Under the pieces are notes generated by a model. The model made no database searches. It was not told the DNA's origin and worked only from the letters and a program-made list of their open reading frames with translations. Shown in pieces: positions 37,646 through 45,879 of a stretch of DNA of 64,000 bases. The position numbers were made by a program, and so were the translations under genes. Positions within the stretch are counted from its first letter, which is position 1. Each line of letters opens with the position of its first letter. The stretch covers positions 248,001 through 312,000 of the forward strand of contig NZ_JAHBGB010000041.1 in assembly GCF_018390555.1 (NCBI RefSeq), in the 5' to 3' direction. The DNA is from Ancylobacter oerskovii. GTDB taxonomy: Bacteria > Pseudomonadota > Alphaproteobacteria > Rhizobiales > Xanthobacteraceae.

Positions 37646-38635
37646 TCACGCCTCGGCCTTTTGCGGCCGTGCCAGCAGCGAGCCGATCGCCTGCTCGATG
37701 TCTTCCCGCCCCGACAGCACCGCCTCCACCGCGCGGGCGATCGGCATGTCGATGCCGGCATGCGCGGCCATCGCCACCAGCACGGAGGCGGTGAGCGCGC
37801 CCTCGGCCAGCTTGCCACCCGGCGGGAACTCGTTGTTCTTCCCGAGATTCAGCCCCAGCGCATAGTTGCGCGATTGCGGCGTCGAGCAGGTGAGGATGAG
37901 GTCGCCCAGCCCGGAAAGCCCGGTCAGCGTCTCCGGGCGGGCGCCGAAGGCGCGGCCGAAGCGCGACAGCTCGGCGAAGCCGCGGGCGATGAGCGCGGCG
38001 GCGGCGCTGGCGCCGAGCTCGCGTCCGCCGACGATGCCGGCGGCGATGGCGAGCACGTTCTTCGCCGCGCCGCCGATCTCCACCCCGCGCACGTCGTCGC
38101 TGTGATAGAGCCGGAAGGAGGGGGAGCCGAGCGCCGTGCACAGCGCCTCGGCGAGGGCGAAATCCGGCGCGGCGAGGGTGACGGCCGTCGGCAGTCCGGC
38201 GGCGACGTCGGCGGCGAAGCTCGGCCCGGAGAGGATGGCGGGCACCGCCTGCGGGCAGGCCTCGCCGAGCACCTGGGTCATGAAGAGCGAGGTGCCGCGC
38301 TCGATGCCCTTGGCGCAGGTGACGAGGGGAGTGCCGGGCTTGAGATGCGGGGCGAGGGCGGTCGCGACCTCGCGGCTCGCCTGCGCCGGCACCACCAGCA
38401 GCACCGCGTCGCACGCCTCCATGGCATGCAGCGCGGCGGCGGGCGACACCGAGGGGGCCAGCTCGACGCCGGGCAGATGCGTCTCGTTGCGGCGGCTGCG
38501 CGCCATCGCCTCGACCATGCCGCGATCGCGGCCCCACAGCGCCACGTCCCGGCCGGCACGGGCGGCGGCGTTGGCAAGCGCCGTGCCCCAGGCGCCGGCG
38601 CCGACCACCCCGATGCGGCGGAAGCGCGCGCTCAT
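37646..38635 (-). CDS. gpsA: glycerol-3-phosphate dehydrogenase [NAD(P)+]
   Basis: 329 residues. Reduces dihydroxyacetone phosphate to sn-glycerol-3-phosphate for phospholipid synthesis. Rossmann loop GAGAWG at 12-17, substrate loop CAKGIERGT, and catalytic lysine in [16 protein letters not shown], with [12 protein letters not shown] in the C-terminal domain. The ATG overlaps the tsaD stop by four bases (ATGA). Confidence 0.97.
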   Translation of the reverse strand: MSARFRRIGVVGAGAWGTALANAAARAGRDVALWGRDRGMVEAMARSRRNETHLPGVELAPSVSPAAALHAMEACDAVLLVVPAQASREVATALAPHLKPGTPLVTCAKGIERGTSLFMTQVLGEACPQAVPAILSGPSFAADVAAGLPTAVTLAAPDFALAEALCTALGSPSFRLYHSDDVRGVEIGGAAKNVLAIAAGIVGGRELGASAAAALIARGFAELSRFGRAFGARPETLTGLSGLGDLILTCSTPQSRNYALGLNLGKNNEFPPGGKLAEGALTASVLVAMAAHAGIDMPIARAVEAVLSGREDIEQAIGSLLARPQKAEA

Positions 38636-39696
38636 GCGGCGGAGGGTCGCTGCGCCTCGACCTCGCCCAGCGGCCAGCGGGCGCGCGGCGAGACGTCGAG
38701 CCCGTCGCGCAGGCCGAGGGCGAGGCGCTCGGCCCCGGCCCAGGCGATCATGGCGCCATTGTCGGTGCAGAGTTCCGGCGGCGGCACGGCGAGGCGGGTG
38801 CCGCCATCGGCCGCCACCTTGTGCAGGGCGCGGCGCACCGCCTGATTGGCGCCGACGCCGCCGGCCAGCACCAGCGCGCTGGGGGCGTGGCCGCGCTCGC
38901 GCATCGCCCGGAGGCCGTAGCGCACCCGATCGGTGACGATATCGACGATGGCGGCCTGGAAGCCGGCGCAGAGGTCCTCGACGTCGTGGTCCGACAGCGG
39001 GGCGATCTTCAACGCCTCCAGTCGCACCGCGGTCTTGAGGCCGGACAGCGAGAAATCGGGTTCCGGCCGGCCGAGCAGCGGACGCGGCAGCGCGAAGCGG
39101 GTCGGATCGCCGCCGAGCGCGGCGCGCTCCACCGCCGGCCCGCCGGGATAGGGCAGGCCGAGCATCTTGGCGGTCTTGTCGAAGGCTTCGCCGATGGCGT
39201 CGTCGATGGTGCCGCCGAGCTTCTCGTAGCGGCCGACGCCGGTGACGCAGACCAGCTGGGTGTGGCCGCCGGAGACCAGCAGCAGCAGATAGGGGAACGG
39301 CACCGAATCGGTGAGCCGCGCCGTGAGCGCATGGGCTTCCAGATGATTGACCGCCACCAGCGGCTTGCGGGCGGCGAGCGCCAGCGCCTTGGCGGTGGTG
39401 AGCCCGACGATGACCCCGCCGATCAGCCCCGGGCCGGCGGCGGCGGCGATGCCGTCGAGGTCGGGCAGGCCGGTGCCGGCGGCGCGCAGGGCACGGGCGA
39501 CGACGTCGTCCAGCACCTCGACATGGGCGCGGGCGGCGATCTCCGGCACCACGCCGCCATAGGCCGCATGGTCGTCGAATTGCGAGAGCACGATATTCGA
39601 CAGAATCGAGCCGCTGCCGTCCTCGCGCCGACGCACGACGGCGGCCGCCGTCTCGTCGCAGGTGGTCTCGATGCCGAGCAGCAGAAGATCGCTCAT
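38632..39696 (-). CDS. tsaD: tRNA N6-adenosine threonylcarbamoyltransferase
   Basis: 354 residues of the Kae1/Qri7 family. Transfers threonylcarbamoyl to A37 of ANN-decoding tRNAs together with TsaB/TsaE. The iron-binding histidines are His118 and His122 in AVNHLEAHA, with [10 protein letters not shown] at 8-17, PEIAARAH at 51-58, and VSGGHTQL further on. Start at the ATG giving [15 protein letters not shown]. First gene of the minus-strand operon, divergent from hemC with 62 bases between start codons, an arrangement conserved across Rhizobiales. Confidence 0.97.
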   Translation of the reverse strand: MSDLLLLGIETTCDETAAAVVRRREDGSGSILSNIVLSQFDDHAAYGGVVPEIAARAHVEVLDDVVARALRAAGTGLPDLDGIAAAAGPGLIGGVIVGLTTAKALALAARKPLVAVNHLEAHALTARLTDSVPFPYLLLLVSGGHTQLVCVTGVGRYEKLGGTIDDAIGEAFDKTAKMLGLPYPGGPAVERAALGGDPTRFALPRPLLGRPEPDFSLSGLKTAVRLEALKIAPLSDHDVEDLCAGFQAAIVDIVTDRVRYGLRAMRERGHAPSALVLAGGVGANQAVRRALHKVAADGGTRLAVPPPELCTDNGAMIAWAGAERLALGLRDGLDVSPRARWPLGEVEAQRPSAA

Positions 39697-39758
39697 TGAC
39701 TTTACGCTTGTCGCCGGTGTTCTGAACCCTTGAAGAACCGCTAGCATCGCAGGACCTC

Positions 39759-40718
39759 ATGACGCAATCGCTTCCACAGGAACCGCCGAGGCTCAAGCTG
39801 GGGACGCGCGGCAGCCCGCTGGCGCTGTGGCAGGCGCATGCGGTGCGCGATGCCCTGCTGAAGGCGCATGGCTGGGAGGCCGGCGCGGTGGCGGTGGAGG
39901 TCATCCGCACCACCGGCGACGCCATCACCGACCGCGCGCTGGCGCAGGCCGGCGGCAAGGGGCTGTTCACCAAGGAGCTGGAGGAAGCGCTGATCGACGG
40001 GCGCATCGACCTCGCGGTGCATTCGGCCAAGGACATGGCGACAAGGCTGCCGGAGGGGCTGATTCTCGGCGGCTACCTCCCCCGCGCCGATGTGCGCGAC
40101 GCGCTGGTGCTGCCGGCCGGGCAGGCGCCGCATGAGGGGCATCCGCTGGCCAGCCTGAAGCGGGGCGCGCGGGTGGGCACCGCCTCACTTCGCCGTGAGG
40201 CGCAGCTCAGGCGGCTGCGGCCGGACCTCGACGTGGCGCTGCTGCGCGGCAATCTGCAGACGCGGCTGGGCAAGGTGGACGACGGCACGTTCGACGCCAC
40301 GCTGCTGGCGCTGGCCGGGCTGACCCGGCTCGGCCTGCAGGCGCGGGCGAGCGCCGTGCTCGGCACCGCCGATTTCCTGCCGGCGGTGGGGCAGGGGGCG
40401 GTCGCCATCGAGACGCGGGCGGGCGACGACGAGGTGGCGGCGCTGCTCGCGCCGGTGGCCTGCGGGCGCACCGGCCTCGCCGTCAGCGTCGAGCGGGCCT
40501 ATCTCGCCGAGCTCGACGGCTCCTGCCGCACCCCGATCGGCGGCCTCGCCGAGGTGGACGACGAGACGGTGCGCTTTCGCGGCATGGTGCTCAAGCCGGA
40601 CGGCAGCGCCTCTTACGAGATCGTCCGCCAGGGACCGCTGGGCGAGGCGGAGGCGCTGGGGCGCCACTGGGGCCGCGAGATGAAGCGCATGGTGCCGGCC
40701 GGCCTGTTCGGAGGCTGA
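39759..40718 (+). CDS. hemC: hydroxymethylbilane synthase (porphobilinogen deaminase)
   Basis: 319 residues. Polymerises four porphobilinogens into hydroxymethylbilane. The dipyrromethane cofactor attaches to Cys256 in [11 protein letters not shown]; other landmarks are [12 protein letters not shown] (15-26) and HSAKDM (88-93). It starts the hemC-hemD-Mic60-hemY cluster. The ATG follows ggacctc with little Shine-Dalgarno, but the family N-terminus fits. Confidence 0.97.
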   Translation: MTQSLPQEPPRLKLGTRGSPLALWQAHAVRDALLKAHGWEAGAVAVEVIRTTGDAITDRALAQAGGKGLFTKELEEALIDGRIDLAVHSAKDMATRLPEGLILGGYLPRADVRDALVLPAGQAPHEGHPLASLKRGARVGTASLRREAQLRRLRPDLDVALLRGNLQTRLGKVDDGTFDATLLALAGLTRLGLQARASAVLGTADFLPAVGQGAVAIETRAGDDEVAALLAPVACGRTGLAVSVERAYLAELDGSCRTPIGGLAEVDDETVRFRGMVLKPDGSASYEIVRQGPLGEAEALGRHWGREMKRMVPAGLFGG

Positions 40719-40724
40719 GCCCAT

Positions 40725-40763
40725 TTCGGGAGCCGAATTCGGGAGCCAAGTTCGGGAGTCACG
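40725..40763 (+). repeat. three tandem 13-bp units spanning the hemD ribosome binding region
   Basis: ttcgggagccgaa, ttcgggagccaag and ttcgggagtcacg follow each other exactly (40725-40737, 40738-40750, 40751-40763). Each contains GGGAG, so the hemD ATG at 40767 is preceded by three candidate Shine-Dalgarno sequences, the last eight to nine bases away. Confidence 0.8.
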
Positions 40764-40766
40764 CCG

Positions 40767-41468
40767 ATGCGCGTGCTGGTGACGCGCCCGCAGCCCGATG
40801 CCGCCGCCACCGCGGCGCGGCTCGCGGCGGCGGGGCATGAGGGCCTCGTCGATCCGATGCTGGCCGTCGAGGCGATCGGCGCGGCGCGGCTGCCGGACGG
40901 GCGGTTCGACGCGCTGGCCCTGACCAGCGTCAACGGCGCGCGGGCGCTGGGCGCGCGGGCGGAGTGGGCGGAGCTGCGGCGGCTGCCGCTCTACACGGTG
41001 GGCTGGCGCACCGCCCAGGCGGCGCCCGAGGGCGCCACGTCGCGCGTGGCCGGCGGCGACGGCGCGGCGCTGGCCGAGCTGCTGCGCGCCGGGCTGCCGC
41101 GCGGGGCGCGGCTGCTGCATGTGTGCGGCGAGGACCGGGCGGTGGATCTCGGCGCGGCGCTGGCGGACGAGGGCATCGCGGTCGAGCTGTTCACGCTCTA
41201 TCGCGCCGTGCCGGCCGCCGCGCTGTCGCCGGCGACGATCGCCGCGGCGCGGGACGGGCGGATCGACGTCGCCTTCCATTTTTCCCCACGCACGGCGGCG
41301 ACGCTGGCGGCGCGGGCGACGGAGGCGGGGCTCTCGGCCGCCTTCGGCCAGGTCACGCATCTGTGCTTCTCGGCCAAGGTGGCGGCGCCGCTGGAGGCGG
41401 CCGGCTGGCCGGTACGCATTGCCGCAGCGCCAAACGAAAACGCGCTTTTCGCGTTATTGTCGGCGTAA
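40767..41468 (+). CDS. hemD: uroporphyrinogen-III synthase
   Basis: 233 residues. Cyclises hydroxymethylbilane with inversion of ring D. The family is poorly conserved; the opening MRVLVTRPQPDAAATAARLAAAGHE, the central VCGEDRAVDLGAAL, and VAFHFSPRTAATLAA near 170-185 are characteristic. Position directly behind hemC is strong support. It ends 110 bases before the Mic60-like gene. Confidence 0.92.
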   Translation: MRVLVTRPQPDAAATAARLAAAGHEGLVDPMLAVEAIGAARLPDGRFDALALTSVNGARALGARAEWAELRRLPLYTVGWRTAQAAPEGATSRVAGGDGAALAELLRAGLPRGARLLHVCGEDRAVDLGAALADEGIAVELFTLYRAVPAAALSPATIAAARDGRIDVAFHFSPRTAATLAARATEAGLSAAFGQVTHLCFSAKVAAPLEAAGWPVRIAAAPNENALFALLSA

Positions 41469-41578
41469 ACCATGATCGCGCGCCGCAGACTGCCCGGGTC
41501 GCGGCGCGAGGTTGCGGCGGGCCGGCCGGCGGTCTATCCCCAAGGGACCGGCGGCGAAGATCGGAAGAGGGGTGCAAG

Positions 41579-43003
41579 GTGGCCAGGCGACCAGCGGCGA
41601 AGCAGAACCCGACAGGCAAGGAGCCGGCGAAGCCGGATCCGCTGACCCCGGCGGCCGAGCCGGCGCCGAACGCCGACGCCGTGTCCGGGACAGCCGCCAA
41701 TATCCCCGCCGGCGACCCGGCCGCCGGGACGTCCGCCGCGCACGAGCCCGCTGCGCACGAGCCCGCTGCGTTCGATGCCGAGCCGGTGGAGGCCGCGGCG
41801 GCGATTCCGTCTTCCGCGCCGCGCCGGCGGCCGGTGACGCTCGACCTGCCGGCCAAGGACCTGACGCCGCCCCCCCCGCCGCCGCCCCGGACCGAAAGCC
41901 CGGCCGCCGCGGGCGGTGGTGGCGCCGAGACGGCAGGGAACGGCCGCAAGCGCCAGTCGCTCGGGCTTGTCGGCGCCTCCATGCTGGCGCTGGCCGCCGG
42001 TGTGCTGGGCGGTGCCGTCGCCTTCGCGCTGGTCTCCACATTCTACAGCGCCGAGCAGAACATCGATTCCATCACCGAGCTGGAGGCGCGCGCGCTCGAT
42101 CTGCGCCAGCGCGTCGAGCGGCTGGAGGCGCGGGCAGACCAGCCGGCGACCGCCGCCGCGCCGGCCGTGGGCGTGCCGGCCGAGCTGACGGCGCGCATCG
42201 AGGCGCTGGAAGGCGGGCTGACCGCTGCCGATGCCAAGATCACCGCGGCCGACGGCCGGATCACCGCTCTGGCGGAGGCGCCGGCGGCCGCCGCGGCTCC
42301 GGCGGCGTCGCCGGAAGCGCTGGCGCAGGCCGAGGCGCGGCTCTCGGCGCTGGAGGGGCGGATCGGCGAGACCGCCGCCCAGGGCCAGAACGAGGCGGCG
42401 CGGGTGGCGGCGCTGGAGAATCGCGTCAACGACGTGACGGCGCAGCGGCAGGCCGGGGCCGAGGCGGCCCGCGCTGCCGCCGGGCTGGCGACGCTCGGGG
42501 CGCTGCAGGCGGCGATGGCCGCCGGCGTGCCCTATGAGGCGGAGTTGCGGGCGAGCCGCACGCTGCTCGGCGACAAGGCCGCCGGGCTGTCGGCGCTGGA
42601 CGCGTCCGCCAATGCCGGCCTGCCGACCGGGCCGGTGCTGGCCGGCCGGCTGAAGGCGGCGATGGCCGAGGCTCCGACCCCGGCAAGCGGTGGCGCTGCA
42701 CCGGCGCCCGCCGATGCCGGCCTCGTCGACAAATTGTGGAACAGCGCCTCGTCGCTGGTGAGCGTGCGCCGCAGCAGCGGCGCCGGCGAGACCTCCAGCG
42801 AGCCGGCGATAAAGGCGGCGGACGACGCGCTGATGCGCGGCGACGTCGCGGAGGCGCTGACCATCCTCAACGGCCTGCCGGAGGTGGACAGGCAGAAGCT
42901 CGCCGGGGTGATCGGCGCCATGGAGGCGCGGCAGGCGGCGCTTGCCGCCGTCGCCGGAGTGAACCGCCAGTTGATCGTCGAACTCGCGGGGAGGACGCCG
43001 TGA
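41579..43003 (+). CDS. Mic60/mitofilin-like inner-membrane protein (COG4223)
   Basis: 474 residues from a GTG preceded by GGAAGAGGGG. The N-terminal region of about 125 residues is Pro/Ala-rich and disordered, including a doubled AHEPA. One membrane span lies at 129-152 (LGLVGASMLALAAGVLGGAVAF). A long coiled coil (about 165-345) and a C-terminal mitofilin-like domain (LRASRTLLGDKAAGLSALDA onward) follow. Alphaproteobacterial Mic60 is the ancestor of the mitochondrial cristae-junction protein and is encoded in hem clusters; it shapes intracytoplasmic membranes and contacts outer-membrane proteins. The stop overlaps the hemY start (GTGA). Confidence 0.85.
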   Translation: MARRPAAKQNPTGKEPAKPDPLTPAAEPAPNADAVSGTAANIPAGDPAAGTSAAHEPAAHEPAAFDAEPVEAAAAIPSSAPRRRPVTLDLPAKDLTPPPPPPPRTESPAAAGGGGAETAGNGRKRQSLGLVGASMLALAAGVLGGAVAFALVSTFYSAEQNIDSITELEARALDLRQRVERLEARADQPATAAAPAVGVPAELTARIEALEGGLTAADAKITAADGRITALAEAPAAAAAPAASPEALAQAEARLSALEGRIGETAAQGQNEAARVAALENRVNDVTAQRQAGAEAARAAAGLATLGALQAAMAAGVPYEAELRASRTLLGDKAAGLSALDASANAGLPTGPVLAGRLKAAMAEAPTPASGGAAPAPADAGLVDKLWNSASSLVSVRRSSGAGETSSEPAIKAADDALMRGDVAEALTILNGLPEVDRQKLAGVIGAMEARQAALAAVAGVNRQLIVELAGRTP

Positions 43004-44580
43004 TCCGTCTCGTCATCTATCTCCTCGTCCTCGGCGTCGTCGCCTTCGGCATCGCCTGGCTGGCGGACCGGCCGGGCGCGGTCGCCATCGACTGGCAGGG
43101 CTGGCACATCGAGACCAGCGTGCTGGTGGCGGCGAGCGGGCTGCTGGTGCTGCTCGCGGCGGCGATCCTGATCTGGACGCTGATCCGGGTGATCCTGCGC
43201 TCGCCGGAAATGCTGGCCTTCTCCTGGCGCAACCGCCGGCGCAACCGCGGCTTCGCGGCGGTGACGCGCGGGCTCATCGCGGTGGGATCCGGCGATGCCA
43301 CCGGCGCGCGGCGCGCGGCCAACGACGCCGAGCGTTTCCTCGGGCGCGAGCCGCTCGCCCAGCTGCTCGCCGCGCAGGCGGCGCAGCTCTCCGGCGATTC
43401 GGCCGGTGCCGAGGCCACCTTCCGCGCCATGACCGAGGCGCCGGCGACGCGCCTGCTCGGCCTGCGCGGGCTGCACATGGAAGCCCGGCGCCGCGGCGAC
43501 GCCGGCGCGGCGCTGATCACCGCCGAGGAAGCGGCGCGGCACGAGCCGGGCCTCGCCTGGGCGGCGGATGCGGTGATCGAGGCGCGCTGCGTGAAGGGCG
43601 ATTTCGCCGGGGCGCTCGCCATGCTGGAGCGCGAGGCCTCGCATGGCGGGCTCGACCGGGCGTCGCACCGCCGGCGGCGGGCGGTGCTGCTGGCGGCGCA
43701 GGCGCAGGCGCTGGAACTGTCCGATCCCAATGTGGCGCGCGAGAAGGCGGTGGAGGCCACGCGGCTCGCCCCGACGCTGGTGCCGGCCGCCGAGGTGGCG
43801 GGGCGGCTGCTCGGGCTGGCGGGCGACACCCGCAAGGCGGCGAAGATCCTGGAGACCGCCTATGCGGCGACGCCGCATCCCGGCCTTGCCGATGCCTATC
43901 TGCATCTGCGGCCGGGCGATGCGGCGCGCGAGCGGCTGAAGCGGGTGCGCACACTGACCTCGCGCATGCCCGAACATCCCGAAAGCGCGATGACGCTCGC
44001 CCGCGCCGCCATCGACGCGCAGGAATTCCCGGTGGCGCGCACCGCGCTCGCCCCGCTCACCGCGGCGCCGACGCAGCGCGCCTGCCTGTTGATGGCGGAA
44101 CTGGAGGCGGCGGAAGCGGGAGATGTCGGCAAGGCGCGCGAATGGACGGCCCGCGCGGTGCGGGCGCAGCGCGATCCGGCCTGGGTGGCCGATGGCGTGG
44201 TCTCCGAGCACTGGGCGCCGATCTCGCCGGTGACCGGAAAGCTCGACGCCTTCGAATGGAAGGTGCCGCCGGGCGTGGCGGCGACGCCGCTTCTCGAGAA
44301 CGAGGCCGAGCGCGCCAAGGCGGCGATCGCCGCCGTGCTGGAAAGCCGGGCGCAGGAGAGCGTGGCGGCGCCGGTGGCGCCGGTGATCGACGTCGCACCC
44401 AAGGCGGAGGCCGCCGCGAAAGCCGAACCGGCTGCGGCCGCGCCGGCGGCGGCCAAGCCGCATCTGGTGGGCGCCGCGCCGGTGGGGGTGATCGCCGAGC
44501 CGCATCTGCCCGACGATCCCGGGCCGGAGCCCTATCCCGACGAGGAGCCGGGGCAGAAGCGGCCGACTTTCGGGGTGTGA
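43000..44580 (+). CDS. hemY: HemY-type TPR membrane protein
   Basis: 526 residues from a GTG overlapping the Mic60 stop. Two N-terminal spans (about 2-19 and 41-66) flank a short periplasmic segment; HemY_N motif RSPEMLAFSWRNRRRNRGFAAVTRG follows, then TPR-like helices to about 430 and an Ala/Pro-rich tail after 450. Despite its name it is not protoporphyrinogen oxidase. HemY proteins sit in heme operons of proteobacteria and are thought to support late heme synthesis or membrane organisation. Last gene of the hem cluster. Confidence 0.88.
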   Translation: MIRLVIYLLVLGVVAFGIAWLADRPGAVAIDWQGWHIETSVLVAASGLLVLLAAAILIWTLIRVILRSPEMLAFSWRNRRRNRGFAAVTRGLIAVGSGDATGARRAANDAERFLGREPLAQLLAAQAAQLSGDSAGAEATFRAMTEAPATRLLGLRGLHMEARRRGDAGAALITAEEAARHEPGLAWAADAVIEARCVKGDFAGALAMLEREASHGGLDRASHRRRRAVLLAAQAQALELSDPNVAREKAVEATRLAPTLVPAAEVAGRLLGLAGDTRKAAKILETAYAATPHPGLADAYLHLRPGDAARERLKRVRTLTSRMPEHPESAMTLARAAIDAQEFPVARTALAPLTAAPTQRACLLMAELEAAEAGDVGKAREWTARAVRAQRDPAWVADGVVSEHWAPISPVTGKLDAFEWKVPPGVAATPLLENEAERAKAAIAAVLESRAQESVAAPVAPVIDVAPKAEAAAKAEPAAAAPAAAKPHLVGAAPVGVIAEPHLPDDPGPEPYPDEEPGQKRPTFGV

Positions 44581-44624
44581 GCGTCCGGACCGCGCGTCCG
44601 GCTTGCACGCGAAAAAGGATCCGG

Positions 44625-44770
44625 CCAGAGGGCCGGCCGCTCGTCAGGCGGCCGGCGGGCATGAGGTGGGCCGGAGTACATCCGTCCTGACCCGCCTGCT
44701 TTCCGGGTAGGCGCCGACGAAGCGCCCGGGCACGAGGTGCCGCTGCCGGAAGTCCCGTTCTGGCCGGGAG
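44625..44770 (+). repeat. direct repeat block, copy 1
   Basis: Block opening ccagagggccggcc and sharing gccggccgctcgtcaggcg, ggagtacatccgtcctgac and gccggaag-cccgttctgg with copy 2. It lies in the 525-base gap between hemY and the HXXEE gene, which holds no convincing gene. Copy 1 abuts the 113-nt hairpin. Confidence 0.75.
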
Positions 44771-44883
44771 CCCGACAGGGTGAGGCCGCGCCACGATCGA
44801 AGCCGCCGCGCGCGTGGCGCGGCGCCCCTCTCCGACGAGAACCCGCCTGAGGCAGGGACCGCCGCGACCTTCACCCTGTCGGG
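44771..44883. other. 113-nt long hairpin between the two direct repeats
   Basis: Arms cccgacagggtgaggccgcg (44771-44790) and cgcgaccttcaccctgtc plus ggg (44863-44883) pair over about 19 positions with one bulge and one mismatch. The 72-base interior is GC-rich and has a further internal palindrome (ccgcgcgcgtggcgcgg region). It could be a structured RNA or a non-autonomous repeat; strand unknown. Confidence 0.55.
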
Positions 44884-44895
44884 AAACCACCCCTG

Positions 44896-45028
44896 CCAGA
44901 GAGCCGGCCGCTCGTCAGGCGACCGGCGGGAACGAAGCGGGCCGGAGTACATCCGTCCTGACCCACTTCCATCCGGAGGGGCACTGACGAGGTGCCTGCA
45001 CTGCCGGAAGCCCGTTCTGGCTGGGATG
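44896..45028 (+). repeat. direct repeat block, copy 2
   Basis: Second, diverged copy of 44625-44770, offset by 271 bases. The left half is well conserved, the middle (atccggaggggcactgacgaggtgc) has diverged and is shorter, and the right end again reads gccggaagcccgttctgg. It ends about 80 bases before the next start codon. Confidence 0.75.
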
Positions 45029-45105
45029 AAGCCTATATGGGGACGGTTCTGCCTTCCGCAAGGGGCGGCCTCCCCGGCGGGCGCGGCCGGTGCTAGCCTT
45101 CGGCC

Positions 45106-45813
45106 ATGCCGTCCTTCGCCCATGGCTGGCCCTATATCGGGCTCGGCCTCGCCGCAGCGCTGCTATTCGCCCTGGCCTTCGCCGACCTGCGCGGCGACAG
45201 GAGCCGGCCGCGCCTGCGCGATCCGGTCTGGCTCGCCTGGGCGGCCATGGCGGCCTATCTCATCCACCAGTTCGAGGAGCACGGCATCGACGCCGAAGGC
45301 GCGCATTACGCCTTTCGCGGCATGTTGTGCGGCACCTTTGGCCATGCCGACGCGGCGAGCTGCCCGATCCCGCCCGCCTTCATCACCGCGGTGAACATCC
45401 CGGTGGTGTGGGTGGCGGGACCGGCCTATGCGCTGCTCGGCCGGCATCGGCCGGCGCTGGCGCTCGCCTTCTTCAGCGTGCCGGCGGTGAACGCCGTCGC
45501 GCATATCGGGCCGGCGCTCGCGGAGCGGAGCTACAATCCGGGGCTGCTCACCGCCGCGCTGCTGTTCCTGCCGCTGTCGCTCTGGGCCTTCCGGGTGGCG
45601 CTCGCCACGCCGGGGCTCGGCGCGCGGGCGGTGATCGCCACCCTCGCCGGCGGCGTGCTCCTGCATGCGGTGCTGCTGCTGTCGCTCAAGGCCTATCTCG
45701 CCGGCCTGATCGGCGAGACGGCGCTGATCGCCGTGCAGGTCGCCAATCCGGCGATCCCGGGGCTGCTGATGGCCGCGGTGATGCGCGGGAGGACCTTGCG
45801 CGGGAGGACCTGA
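45106..45813 (+). CDS. HXXEE domain-containing membrane protein
   Basis: 235 residues with six or so membrane spans. The motif His54-Gln-Phe-Glu57-Glu58 (AYLIHQFEEHGID) names the HXXEE family and is followed by conserved His and Asn residues in later spans (AVNAVAHIGPAL). The arrangement suggests metal or hydroxylase-like chemistry inside the membrane, but no function is established. It stands alone, convergent with cobT. Confidence 0.82.
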   Translation: MPSFAHGWPYIGLGLAAALLFALAFADLRGDRSRPRLRDPVWLAWAAMAAYLIHQFEEHGIDAEGAHYAFRGMLCGTFGHADAASCPIPPAFITAVNIPVVWVAGPAYALLGRHRPALALAFFSVPAVNAVAHIGPALAERSYNPGLLTAALLFLPLSLWAFRVALATPGLGARAVIATLAGGVLLHAVLLLSLKAYLAGLIGETALIAVQVANPAIPGLLMAAVMRGRTLRGRT

Positions 45814-45840
45814 CGCGAGGTGGCCTGACGCCGGCACGAT

Positions 45841-45870
45841 CCCGGAGACGGCCTCGCGGCCGCTCCGGGG
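45841..45870. terminator. hairpin between convergent HXXEE gene and cobT
   Basis: Nested stem cccggag-a-cggcc-tcgc-ggccg-ctccggg, 12 pairs with one bulge. No T-run on either side, so a role in bidirectional termination is plausible only from position and stability. Confidence 0.4.
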
Positions 45871-45879
45871 ACGAGCCCG

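Noticed and set aside
44644..45123. Minus-strand open frame of 159 codons across the duplicated block
   Set aside because: Arg/Pro-rich, without a ribosome site, and the two repeat copies fall in unrelated parts of it; the repeat/hairpin structure explains the sequence better.
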